Positions 31,957 through 42,949 of a DNA stretch of 64,000 bases are shown piece after piece; the stretch's first letter is position 1, and the number at the start of each line of letters is the position of its first letter. Where the stretch lies: contig NC_090746.1 of assembly GCF_036898095.1 (NCBI RefSeq), forward strand, positions 56,684,602 to 56,748,601. Reading direction: 5' to 3'. The DNA comes from Palaemon carinicauda. Taxonomy: Eukaryota > Arthropoda > Malacostraca > Decapoda > Palaemonidae. The notes beneath the pieces were generated by a model. It had not been told where the DNA came from, did no database searches, and saw only the letters and a program-made list of their open reading frames with translations. A program made the translations under genes and the position numbers.

Positions 31957-33500
31957 TTGTCAAGCAGAGGACGCCATCAGGTCATGGGTATCCTTCTGCA
32001 CAAGCGAAGCAGCTATATCCTTAACCAGCTGTTGTGGAAACAAGGCGCTGATAAGGGAGCATAGAGCAGTTCCAATCTCTGACAGGGAGTAACTCCTGCC
32101 GAAAGGAAAGAGCAAAGGGTTTCTCTCTTCTTTAAGACTCCCGACGTAAAGGTGGAGGCGAGCTCATTGGAGCCATCGCGGATGGCTTTATCCATACAGG
32201 ACATGATAAGTAAGACAACATCTTGGTCGGCAGACGAGATCTTCCTACTTAAAGCTCCTAATGACCAGTCAAGAAAGTTAAACACTTCAAAGGCTCTGTA
32301 TACGCCTTTAAGCAGATGGTCAAGGTCCGAGGAGGACCAACAAATCTTCGAGCGTCTCATGGCCAGGCGACGGGGAGAGTCTACGAGGCTTGAGAAGTCA
32401 CCCTGGGCAGAGGCAGGGACTCCCAAGCCGAGAACTTCTCCCGTGCTATACCAGACGCTCGATCTAGAAGCAAGCTTAGAAGGAGGGAAGGCAAAGGCAG
32501 TCTTCCCCAAACTCCTCCTGGTATTCAACCAGTCGCCTAGAAGACGTAAAGCCCTCTTAGAAGAGCGAGAAAGCACTAGCTTAGTAAAGGCTGGCTTGGT
32601 AGCAGCTAAGCCTAGAGCAAACTCAGACGGAGGCGAACGAGGAGCAACAGCAACAAAGTGATCTGGAAAAAGATCCTTGAAAATCATCATGATCTTCTTG
32701 AAATCCATCGAAGGAGGAACAGCCTTAGGTTCATCTACATCTGAAGGATTATCATCAGGATGAGGATCAGCAACGTCCTCATCTGAAGGAGCTTCGTCCG
32801 ATAACTGCTGAGTCTCAAGCAAGGGAGAGACCTGCCTTGGTGGCAATGCTTGACAAGCAGAGTCCACACGCACCGGAGCATCAGTAGCAGTCCAGGACGC
32901 TACGTCATGTAACTGCTTAACAGACTGACTAGCAACAACAACAGGAGCGGGAGGACGCTCGACGTCAACTCGAGACTGCCTTGACTGCCTAGACTGAGCA
33001 GTCAAAACAACTCTTGACTGCGGTGCTTGACGCTCAACGTCAAAACAAGTCAACTTCGCTGGTTGGCGAACGTCCTGAACGTCAACAAGAGCATGCGGCA
33101 GCGGCTGAACGTCCACAAGCGGCTGAAAGTCAACACGGGACTGCATCGAGTGAGGCTCTACAAAACGTGACTGACGTGACTTAGTAACGTCAACGTCAAC
33201 AGGACGAGCAAAGGCTCGTTTGGGCGGCTGACGGCCAGGATCTCGATCAGCTAAGCGGCGAGGATCATCGTGAACCTTCTCAGCAGAATAGTCCTCCATA
33301 AGAGAGGCAAGCTTATTCTGCATGTCTTGCAGTACAACCCATTTAGGATCAACGGGAATGGGTGCGGTAAGAGACGAGGGTAACGTCTGTGACTGCAAAA
33401 CATTGCCTACACTAAGACTCTCGGAGCCTGTGTTACGCTTCTGTTTAGGCGGCGAGCAGTCTTCTGATGACTGCACAGGGTCAGAGCTGTCCCAATGGCT
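31957..33500 (-). pseudogene. gag of DIRS-D (copy 1, truncated by the gap)
   Basis: Corresponds to 42950-44491 of copy 2, with a one-base loss near 32054 and the same TGA at its C-terminal end. The N-terminal third is cut by the N run. Confidence 0.8.
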
Positions 33501-34000
33501 NNNNNNNNNNNNNNNNNNNNNNNNNNNNNNNNNNNNNNNNNNNNNNNNNNNNNNNNNNNNNNNNNNNNNNNNNNNNNNNNNNNNNNNNNNNNNNNNNNNN
33601 NNNNNNNNNNNNNNNNNNNNNNNNNNNNNNNNNNNNNNNNNNNNNNNNNNNNNNNNNNNNNNNNNNNNNNNNNNNNNNNNNNNNNNNNNNNNNNNNNNNN
33701 NNNNNNNNNNNNNNNNNNNNNNNNNNNNNNNNNNNNNNNNNNNNNNNNNNNNNNNNNNNNNNNNNNNNNNNNNNNNNNNNNNNNNNNNNNNNNNNNNNNN
33801 NNNNNNNNNNNNNNNNNNNNNNNNNNNNNNNNNNNNNNNNNNNNNNNNNNNNNNNNNNNNNNNNNNNNNNNNNNNNNNNNNNNNNNNNNNNNNNNNNNNN
33901 NNNNNNNNNNNNNNNNNNNNNNNNNNNNNNNNNNNNNNNNNNNNNNNNNNNNNNNNNNNNNNNNNNNNNNNNNNNNNNNNNNNNNNNNNNNNNNNNNNNN
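33501..34000. other. Assembly gap of exactly 500 N
   Basis: The round number indicates a placeholder of unknown size. The flanks are the two ends of one overlapping sequence, so there may be no missing DNA here. ORFs reported across the Ns are meaningless. Confidence 0.97.
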
Positions 34001-34736
34001 TTTATAAAAATGATATTTTGATTATAAAATGAATTTTTGAATATACTTACCCGGTGAATATATAATAGCTGACGGTCTCCGGCGGCTCGACAGAAAAACA
34101 CAAAAACTCTGCGAGCGATCGCTATGAAGGTTGCGGGTGTGCCCACCAGCGCCAACTATCGGCCAGATACCGCATATACATGTAAACAGCTCCAGTTCTT
34201 CTCATCCCGCTGGGTCTCTATCGGGGAGGAAGGGGGGGCCTTTAATTTATATATTCACCGGGTAAGTATATTCAAAAATTTATTTTATAATCAAAATATC
34301 ATTTTTAAATATTTAACTTAGCCGGTGAATATATAATAGCTGATTCACACCCATGGTGGTGGGTAGAGACCAGAATTAATAAAGTTTACAGCGTATATGC
34401 TTAGAGTTTTTTGACAGTTATATCATAACAAAACCCAAATATATATAGGTACCTGGTAAGGAAGTTGACTTAGACGATTACTCTGCCTTGTTAGTCTGTC
34501 TTCCTCACGAAGCCCAGCGATCCTCTTAGGATGCTGAAAGACTCCCAGGAGCTGAAGTATCAAGGGCTGCAACCCATACAACAGGACCTCATCAAACCCC
34601 TAATCTGGGCGCTCTCAAGAAATGACATTTGACCACCCGCCAAATCAACCAGGATGCGAAAGGCTTCTTAGCCTTCCGTACAACCCAAAAACAAGATTAA
34701 AAACATTTCAAGAGACAGATTAAAAGGATATTGGAA

Positions 34737-35909
34737 TTAAGGGAATGTAGTGGTAGAACCCTCACCCACTACTGCACTCGCTGCAACGAATGGACCCAGT
34801 GTGTAGCAGTCCTCGTAAAGAGTCTGGACATCTTTTAAGTAAAATGACGCGAATACCGACTTGCTTCTCCAAAAGGTAGCGTCCATAATACTTTGCAGAG
34901 ATCTATTTTGCTTAAAGGCCACGGAAATTGCTATAGCTCTTACTTCGTGCGTCTTCACCTTAAGCAAGCATCGGTCTTTTTCATTCAAGTGAGAATGAGC
35001 CTCTCATATTAAAAATCTGATAAAATATGACAAAGCATTCTTTGACATAGGCAATGATGGTTTCTTAACTGAACACCATAAGGCCTCAGATCCACCTCGT
35101 AAGGACTTAGTACGAGCTAAGTAGAACTTAAGAGCTCTAACTGGACACAGCACTCTTTCAAGTTCGTTGCCTACGATTTCTGACAGGCAAGGTATATTAA
35201 AAGACTTAGGCCAAGGACGAGAAGGCAGTTCATTTTTGGCCAGGAAACCAAGTTGAAGTGAACATGTGGCTTTTTCTGTAGAAAAGCCGATTGTTCTTAC
35301 TGAAGGCATGAATTTCACTGACCCTTTTCGCCGAAGCCAAGCACACTAGGAAAAGCGTCTTGAGGGTGAGATCTTTCAGGGAGGCTGAATGTAATGGCTC
35401 AAACCTGTCTGACATGAGGAACCTTAGGACCACGTCTAAGTTCCATCCAGGAGTTGCATACGACGTTCCTTAGAGGTCTCGAAAGACTTAAGGAGATCTT
35501 GGAGATCTTTATTGTTGGAAAGATCTAAGCCTCTATGACGAAAGACCGAAGCCAACATGCTCCTGTAGCCCTTAATCGTAGGAGCTGAGAGGGAGCGAAC
35601 ATTTCTCAGATGTAAAAGAAAATCTGCGATTTGGGCTACAGAGGTACTGGAAGAGGACACAGATGCTGACTTGCACCAGTCTCGAAAGACTTCCCACTTC
35701 GACTGGTATACTCTGATGGTAGAAGCTCTCCTAGCTCTCGCAATCGCACTGGCTGCCTCCTTCGAAAAGCCTCGAGCTCTTGAGAGTCTCTCGATAGTCT
35801 GAAGGCAGTCAGACGAAGCGCGGGGAGGCTTTGATGAACATTCTTTACGTGGGGCTGACGTAAGAGATCTACCCTTAGAGGAAGACTTCTTGGAATGTCT
35901 ACCAGCCAT
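34737..35909 (-). pseudogene. Tyrosine recombinase of DIRS-D (copy 2)
   Basis: Same gene as 23851-25023. It shares the in-frame TGA (35004-35006) and additionally has a one-base gain near 35291 and a one-base loss near 35457, probably errors near this contig start. Confidence 0.82.
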
Positions 35910-36112
35910 TGAAGTACCTCGGTGAACCACTCTCTCGCGGGCCAGAGGGGAGCAACCAACGTCAACCTTGTCCCTTCGTGAGAGGCGAACTTCTGCAGTA
36001 CCTTGTTGACTATCTTGAATGGTGGGAATGCATATAAGTCCAGATGAGACCAATCCAGTAGGAACGCGTCTATGTGGATCGCCTCTGGATCTGGGACTGG
36101 TGAGCAATAGAT
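35636..36112 (-). pseudogene. C-terminal end of RT/RNase H ORF of DIRS-D (copy 2)
   Basis: Identical in reading to 24750-25226. It abuts the CGGT duplication (36113-36116) of element E. Confidence 0.75.
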
Positions 36113-36116
36113 CGGT

Positions 36117-36170
36117 TGTGGAGGATTTATTTTTGCTTTATTTTTATTTTGCCAAATCCTGTGTGTGTGT

Positions 36171-36221
<51 letters not shown>

Positions 36222-37370
36222 GAGAGAGAGAGGAGAGAGAGGAGAGAGAGAGAGAGAGAGAGAGATATTGTGTTAGCGAGCGAAAGTAGTTAGTGTAACG
36301 ATCGTTTGTGGTGAGGAAGACTGTTGGTATAAATGAGATTGTTTGTTTACATTTTTAGTAAGGTTACGACAGTGGTGAATGTTTCGGAGCGAATGCTTTT
36401 TTTATTTGACTGCAGCATAAGGCAGTTGTGTGAGAGCCTGGATTACATTTATATTTTTCTGACCAGCGTGGAAGTGGTTTTTTGATTTTCAAAGTAAGTA
36501 CAGTTTTGTTTATCTTTGCTTGTCGTGATTGTGAATGATAGGAACAATTTATTATTTATCTTTGATTATAGTGCGATAGTTCAGTTAGCTAGAAGTGTTC
36601 GTAAGTGTTTTTTCTTTATTTTGGCAGGCTGCGATTCCTCCTTTGGAGTGACCGAATTTTGAAAGTGGATTTATTATTGATGACCTGGCCTGTACTTAAT
36701 ATTGTTTGGACTTCTCATTTGACTGCACAAACCGTTGATGACCTGGCCTGTTATTTGAGATTCCGATTGATGATGATGATGATGATGATTATAATGATGA
36801 GGATGACCACGGTTAATGTTATTGGACAGTCGAATTGACTGTTGTTATTGTTGGCAATTGGTTACAAAGACTGGTGCCAGTGTGTAGAGTCGGTGGACGA
36901 TGGTGGCCACACACAAATATTAATTTAAGAAGTTCTCGTATGTTTTAGTATTGTTTGATTATTTTTGCTGGGTTATATATGACGACTGGTGTTTTAGTGT
37001 TGTGATTTTTTTCAGTGTTTAAGTATTTTTCGGTACTGTGTGTGAAGTAAGTGTTTTCAGTACTGTATGTGGACTGACGGTGTTGGGTATATTTTTAAGG
37101 CTATTGTTTTCCCCGATTATTGGAGAATTCTCGGTACCCTTACGCACCGATATCTATTTATCCAGCAAATTTTGTCTGTTGAATTTAATGTGTGATTTTG
37201 TTTTCGGTTGCGGTAAATATAGTTTTAAGGTTATGTTTTGTTTGTTTTTTTCCCTTCGTGCAATAGTCCAGTTTGAAGTAGAGTCAGGGGAAAGTTTGTA
37301 TTGTGGGATATTGAGAAAGTAAGAGTGATTAAGGGTGTGGGGGGTTTGTTTTTGTTGACATCCCGCTACA
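36117..37370 (+). repeat. 5' LTR of element E (copy 2)
   Basis: 1254 bp. The (GA)n tract here is longer and irregular (about 36174-36265) and homopolymers carry extra bases, in line with poor sequence near the contig start. Confidence 0.9.
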
Positions 37371-37376
37371 TTATTT

Positions 37377-37394
37377 TGGCGCCCGAACAGGGAC
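37377..37394 (+). promoter_or_regulatory. Primer-binding site (copy 2)
   Basis: Identical to 26426-26443. Confidence 0.9.
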
Positions 37395-37473
37395 TGCTGA
37401 GGTGGGATAGAAGCTGGACTGTTGGACGAAGGACGGAATTAGGTTAAGAATTTAGGATTAAGGTTGATGAAAA

Positions 37474-39263
37474 ATGGAAGAGCAGAACAAGTTACTGAAG
37501 GAGGAATTGCGGCTGAGTAAGGAGCGTGAGGAGAGGTTGCTAATAGAGAATGAGAGGTTGAACTGGAGAATGCGGCGATGCAGAAGGAGCTTAGGGAGTT
37601 AAAGGGGACAGTAGAGAGAGTGGAAGAATGTGTTGAGATGAGGATGCGAGAGAATGAAGAACGAATGGAGAAACGAATGGAATATATGATGGGGCAAGTC
37701 ATGGGGATGATGAAAACTATAATGGGTGAAGGTGCAGTCGGAGGAGTGTCCTCAGCTTCGGGTAATGGGTTGGTAGTGAAAGAGAAGGTTAAGGTAGGTG
37801 ATAATGGGAAAGGAAGTGATAGTGATAGTAGTAATAGTGATGGTGATATTGAAGATAAGGGAATTAGGCATAGTAAGGATGAACAGAAAGGGGAGAGGAA
37901 AGATGAAAGGAAAGGTAAAAGTGATGTGAAGAAAGAGAAGAAAAAGTATCAGGCTGATAGCAAGGACGATCGTGAATGGGTGAAAGTGGTAAGTAAGAAA
38001 AAGGGTAAGAAGGGAATGGTTAAGGATAGGAATTTAAGTGTGGAAGTGGATTCATTATATTCGAATGAGGAAGAAGGTAACAAGGGAGTAGACAGTGATG
38101 ATAGCAGTGAGAATGAACGTGATGTGTGTAAGACTGTGTTTATGAGAGAGGTACCTCGGTGTGAAAGGTTCAATGAGCATAGCAGTAGGGATGTAAATGA
38201 TTTTTTCAAGGAGTATGAGAGGTATTGTCAGGATAAGTATGGTGATAGTAAAAGAGTTTGGGCTAGGGAGTTAGGAGAATATTTGACTGGGTATTTGTTG
38301 ACGATGTATGGAGTGATAATGAGTGTAGGGGACGTTGATTATGAAAGTGTGAAAACGAGAATAATTGAGCAGGTAAAACGTATGAAAGGGAGTGTTAAGT
38401 ATAAGCGTAAGAATGATTTTGATGAGGCAAGGATGAATGCAGGAGAAGCTATATCAATGTACGTATGTAGGTTGGAAACTTTAGCTAGGAAGAAGTATGG
38501 GGATGAAGGTATAAATGAGAATAAGGAGTTAATGAGGAAGTTTTTGGCAACAGTACCTGAGAATGTGTGTGAATTTATTAATTTGAAACGCAAAGAGAAA
38601 ATGAGGTGGACGCAAGAGAGATTGACATGGGATGATATACTAGAGATAGTTGAGGATTATGAGTTAGATAGGTGCATGAAAGAAAGTAAATCTGTGAGTG
38701 TAAGAACTGGAATGGAAGAAAGTGTAATAGAATTTGGTAGTTATAAGGACGCAATTTTGAGAGGACCAATGAGGGTAGCTGATAATGTAGTAGATAGGAG
38801 TGTTAGGGCGAGTAATGTGGGAATACCTGTAAGGACAAATGAAGGGTTTAGGCAAGGGAATCAGGTTTGGAGGGATAGGAGTGCTAGTGCGCCGCAAGAT
38901 AGGTCAGGTAGTTGTATCCGTGAAGAGAAGTGTTATAGATGTGGGAAAGTAGGACATAAGAAGAATGAATGTAGATGGGCTCTTGGTGCTTGTTTTGGAT
39001 GTGGTGAGGTAGGGCATAGAATTAGCGAGTGCACGAAAGAGAAAGGGGTAAAATGTTATCGGTGTGGTATGACAGGGCACATAGCGAGTGGATGTCGGAG
39101 TAATCGTACAAATGTGATTTGCGGTAATTGTGGTAAGGATGGGCATTATGCTAGAATGTGCAAGGAGCCGCGGGGTAAGTGTACTGAATGTGGTGCAGAT
39201 GGGCATGTAGCTAGAGTATGTAGGAAGAAGGGAGTAAGTCAGCCAGGATGTTCGGGAAACTAG
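37474..39263 (+). CDS. gag: Gag of element E (copy 2, one-base loss near the start)
   Basis: The same protein as 26523-28313. A G is missing in a GGG run near 37565, shifting the frame after about 31 codons; from the Met at 37578 to the stop it is identical to copy 1. Likely a sequencing error, since the remainder is identical. Confidence 0.85.
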
Positions 39264-39946
39264 AGTGTGAGAGGGTTCAGCTGGGTGAGTCCTCCTGTGT
39301 GTGTGGAAGGAATAGGATCAATGTTTGTGAGAATGGGATGAATAATTGGTTAGAAATGAGCAAGTATGAATCTAGTATGCATGAAAAGTTAGGGCTGGAA
39401 AATAAACAATTAGTGTTAGTTGAATATAGGAAAAAGAGGCGTTTGAAAGTTTTACGTAAGGATGAAAAAAGGGAAAATTTTATAAGTAAAAGTGAGACTA
39501 GAAATAAGTATGACAAGGGTGTAAATGTGCAAGTGTGTATGGAAGATAAATGTGTTAATACAGATGAATCATGGCTGAGTATGAATGATACCTATAGTGT
39601 GTGTGGCTTTTCCTTAGGTGATGTAAAAGAAAGGATGACGAATGCGAGAGTGAGAGATAAGAGAATGATTAGTAGTATGAATGAATCTTTTGCTAAAGTT
39701 GAGAATGTTTTTGATGAAATGGATGAACTGTTTACAGAAATGAGTGTAATTATAGGGCCAGATGAGAACGAGGTAGATATGATTGTACATGATATATTAG
39801 ATGATAGTGATTTAGATAGGAATAGTGTTAATGTAGCGAATGATTGTGATAAGGAAGAAGTGAATGAGAGAGTATATGGAGGCCCAGTTACTCGGAGTAG
39901 AGGTCCCGTTCCCGACTGCGACTGGGTTATGAAAAAAATAATGTAA
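39248..39946 (+). CDS. ORF2 of element E (copy 2)
   Basis: Identical to 28298-28996, with the slippery GGGAAAC at 39254-39260 before the gag TAG at 39261-39263. Confidence 0.7.
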   Translation: MFGKLECERVQLGESSCVCGRNRINVCENGMNNWLEMSKYESSMHEKLGLENKQLVLVEYRKKRRLKVLRKDEKRENFISKSETRNKYDKGVNVQVCMEDKCVNTDESWLSMNDTYSVCGFSLGDVKERMTNARVRDKRMISSMNESFAKVENVFDEMDELFTEMSVIIGPDENEVDMIVHDILDDSDLDRNSVNVANDCDKEEVNERVYGGPVTRSRGPVPDCDWVMKKIM

Positions 39947-39987
39947 GTGTTGTGTGAGAAGGATTTGGCAAAGTAAGGGGGGAGGAA

Positions 39988-40030
39988 TGTGGAGGATTTA
40001 TTTTTGCTTTATTTTTATTTTGCCAAATCC

Positions 40031-40107
<77 letters not shown>

Positions 40108-41202
40108 TTGTGTTAGCGAGCGAAAGTAGTTAGTGTAACGATCGTTTGTGGTGAGGAAGACTGTTGGTATAAATGAGATTGTTTGTTTACATTTTTAGTA
40201 AGGTTACGACAGTGGTGAATGTTTCGGAGCGAATGCTTTTTTTATTTGACTGCAGCATAAGGCAGTTGTGTGAGAGCTGGATTACATTTATATTTTTCTG
40301 ACCAGCGTGGAAGTGGTTTTTGATTTTCAAAGTAAGTACAGTTTTGTTTATCTTTGCTTGTCGTGATTGTGAATGATAGGAACAATTTATTATTTATCTT
40401 TGATTATAGTGCGATAGTTCAGTTAGCTAGAAGTGTTCGTAAGTGTTTTTCTTTATTTTGGCAGGCTGCGATTCCTCCTTTGGAGTGACCGAATTTTGAA
40501 AGTGGATTTATTATTGATGACCTGGCCTGTACTTAATATTGTTTGGACTTCTCATTTGACTGCACAACCGTTGATGACCTGGCCTGTTATTTGAGATTCC
40601 GATTGATGATGATGATGATGATGATTATAATGATGAGGATGACCACGGTTAATGTTATTGGACAGTCGAATTGACTGTTGTTATTGTTGGCAATTGGTTA
40701 CAAAGACTGGTGCCAGTGTGTAGAGTCGGTGGACGATGGTGGCCACACACAAATATTAATTTAAGAAGTTCTCGTATGTTTTAGTATTGTTTGATTATTT
40801 TTGCTGGGTTATATATGACGACTGGTGTTTTAGTGTTGTGATTTTTTTCAGTGTTTAAGTATTTTTCGGTACTGTGTGTGAAGTAAGTGTTTTCAGTACT
40901 GTATGTGGACTGACGGTGTTGGGTATATTTTAAGGCTATTGTTTTCCCGATTATTGGAGAATTCTCGGTACCCTTACGCACCGATATCTATTTATCCAGC
41001 AAATTTTGTCTGTTGAATTTAATGTGTGATTTTGTTTTCGGTTGCGGTAAATATAGTTTTAAGGTTATGTTTTGTTTGTTTTTCCCTTCGTGCAATAGTC
41101 CAGTTTGAAGTAGAGTCAGGGGAAAGTTTGTATTGTGGGATATTGAGAAAGTAAGAGTGATTAAGGGTGTGGGGGGTTTGTTTTTGTTGACATCCCGCTA
41201 CA
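39988..41202 (+). repeat. 3' LTR of element E (copy 2)
   Basis: 1215 bp, (GA)n at about 40040-40105. Apart from this tract it matches the 5' LTR of copy 1. Confidence 0.92.
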
Positions 41203-41206
41203 CGGT

Positions 41207-42873
41207 AACCTTTTGGTCAACTAGGTGGCAAAGAGGTCTATGGTGGGTTGACCCCAAGTCGCCCAAAGACTCTTGCACACGTCCTTGTGGAGGGTCCATT
41301 CCGTGGGTATCACCTGACCCCTCCGACTGAGACAGTCTGCCAAGACGTTCAAGTCCCCCTGGATGAATCTCGTCAACAGGGAGATGCCTCGATTTCTTGA
41401 CCATATGAGAAGGTCCCTTGCGATCTCGTACAGCGTGTGGGAGTGTGTGCCTCCTTGCTTGGAGATGTACGCCAAAGCTGTGGTGTTGTCTGAGTTGACC
41501 TCTACCACTTTGTTTCGAAGAATGCTTTCGAATTTCATCAAGGCCAAGTGGACTGCTAATAGCTCCTTGCCGTTGATGTGCATGCTCTTCTGACTTGAGG
41601 TCCACAGACCCGAGCATTCCCGACCGTCCAGGGTCGCACCCCAACCCAAATCCGACGCGTCTGAGAACAACACGTGGTTTGGGTTCTTGACTGCTAGGGA
41701 TAGTCCCTCTCTCAGACTGATATTGCTGTCCCACCATTTCAGGCATGCCTTTACTGGTTCGGAGACTGGGATTGATACCGTCTCTAACGTCTTGTCCTTG
41801 TTCCAGTGAGAGGCTAGATGGAACTGGAGAGGCCGAAGGTGTAGTCTCCCTAGCGAGACAAACTGCTCCAGGGATGAGAGAGTCCCTACGAGACTCATCC
41901 AACTCCTGACTGAACAACGTTCTCTTTTCAGCATTAGTTGGACTTTGAGCAGGGCTTGTTCTATTCGGGTGGCAGACGGAAAAGCCCGAAAAACTGGACT
42001 GCGAATCTCCATCCCCAAATATAGAATAGTCTGGGATGGGATCAGTTGGGACTTTTCTAGGTTGACCAAAAGTCCCAACTCCTTGGCCAGACCCAACGTC
42101 CAATGTAGATCCTGCAGACAGCGATGACTGGACGATGCTCTGAGAAGCCAGTCGTCCAAGTACAGGGAGGCTCGGATTCCCGATAGATGGAGGAATTTTG
42201 CCACATTCCTCATGAGCCTCGTAAACACGAGAGGAGCAGGACTGAGGCCAAAGCACAGGGCTCGAAACTGGTACACCACATTCCTGTAAACAAACCTCAG
42301 AAACGGTTGGGAATCCGGGTGTATAGGAATGTGGAAGTACGCATCTCGTAGGTCGAGAGAGACCATCCAGTCTCCCTCTCTGACCGCTGCTAAGACGGAC
42401 TTCGTGGTCTCCATCGTGAATTTTGTTTTTGTAACAAAAACGTTGAGCGCACTGACGTCTAGCACCGGCCTCCAACCTCCTGTATGCTTTGGGACTAGGA
42501 AGAGACGGTTGTAAAACCCCGGTGATTGAAGGTCCGAGACTTTCACCACCGCTCCCTTCTCTAGCAACAGAGACACTTCTTGATTTAGGGCTTGTCTCTT
42601 TGACTCCTCTCGGTACCTGGGAGAGAGGTCTATGGGAGTTGTTACAAGAGGAGGTTTGCGTACAAACGGTATTTTGTACCCCTCTCTGAGCAACAGAACA
42701 GACTCTTGGTCTGCACCCCTCTTCTCCCAGGCCTGCCAGAAGCTCTTCAATCTGGCACCTATCGCTGTCTGAGGCTGTGGGCAGTCAGACTCTGCCACGG
42801 GAGGACTTGGCTCCTCTCTTCTTACCTCTCTTTCCCTCGGCACGAGAGCTTCCCCTGCTGGGAGCTCTGCCAC
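41207..42873 (-). CDS. Reverse transcriptase / RNase H of DIRS-D (copy 2, best version)
   Basis: A 550-residue frame (42873 to the TAG at 41221-41223) copying RNA to DNA and degrading the template. The RT fingers start at about residue 63 (REGYKIPFVRKPP). First catalytic Asp174 (VSLDLRDAYFHIPI), CFGLSPAPLVFTRL at 208-220, YLDD box 238-241. RNase H: Asp405 (FSDASDLGWGA), Glu437 (INGKELLAVHLAL), Asp462 (VNSDNTTALAYI), Asp513 (VLADCLSRR). The TAG precedes the element E insertion by 14 nt; beyond E the same frame resumes at 36112. The ORF start overlaps the gag C-terminus in another frame. All catalytic residues are present, so the element was active until the stops and insertions. Confidence 0.88.
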
Positions 42874-42949
42874 GAAAGGGCGGGATAAATCTAGACGCAG
42901 GAGTCTCGATCCTGGGTCTCACAGCAAAGGATGAAGAAGGAGCCCCTTG

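Larger units (their letters stand above)
23118..33500. repeat. Copy 1 of a 10.4-kb duplicated segment (probable assembly duplicate)
   Basis: Matches 34001-44491 almost base for base and ends exactly at the N run. Differences are mostly single-base indels in short homopolymers and (GA)n length. In this copy they cluster after about 29240, toward the gap. Confidence 0.9.
36117..41202 (+). mobile_element. LTR element E (copy 2)
   Basis: LTRs 36117-37370 and 39988-41202, CGGT duplication at 36113-36116 and 41203-41206, primer site 37377-37394, polypurine tract 39975-39987. Same insertion point and same internal sequence as copy 1, therefore the same insertion. Confidence 0.9.

Noticed and set aside
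31456..32661. Plus-strand ORFs opposite DIRS-D RT and gag (also 43143-43652, 44313-44624)
   Set aside because: Shadow frames of well-supported minus-strand genes.
33322..34155. ORFs of 170-236 codons across the N run
   Set aside because: They consist of translated Ns and have no meaning.
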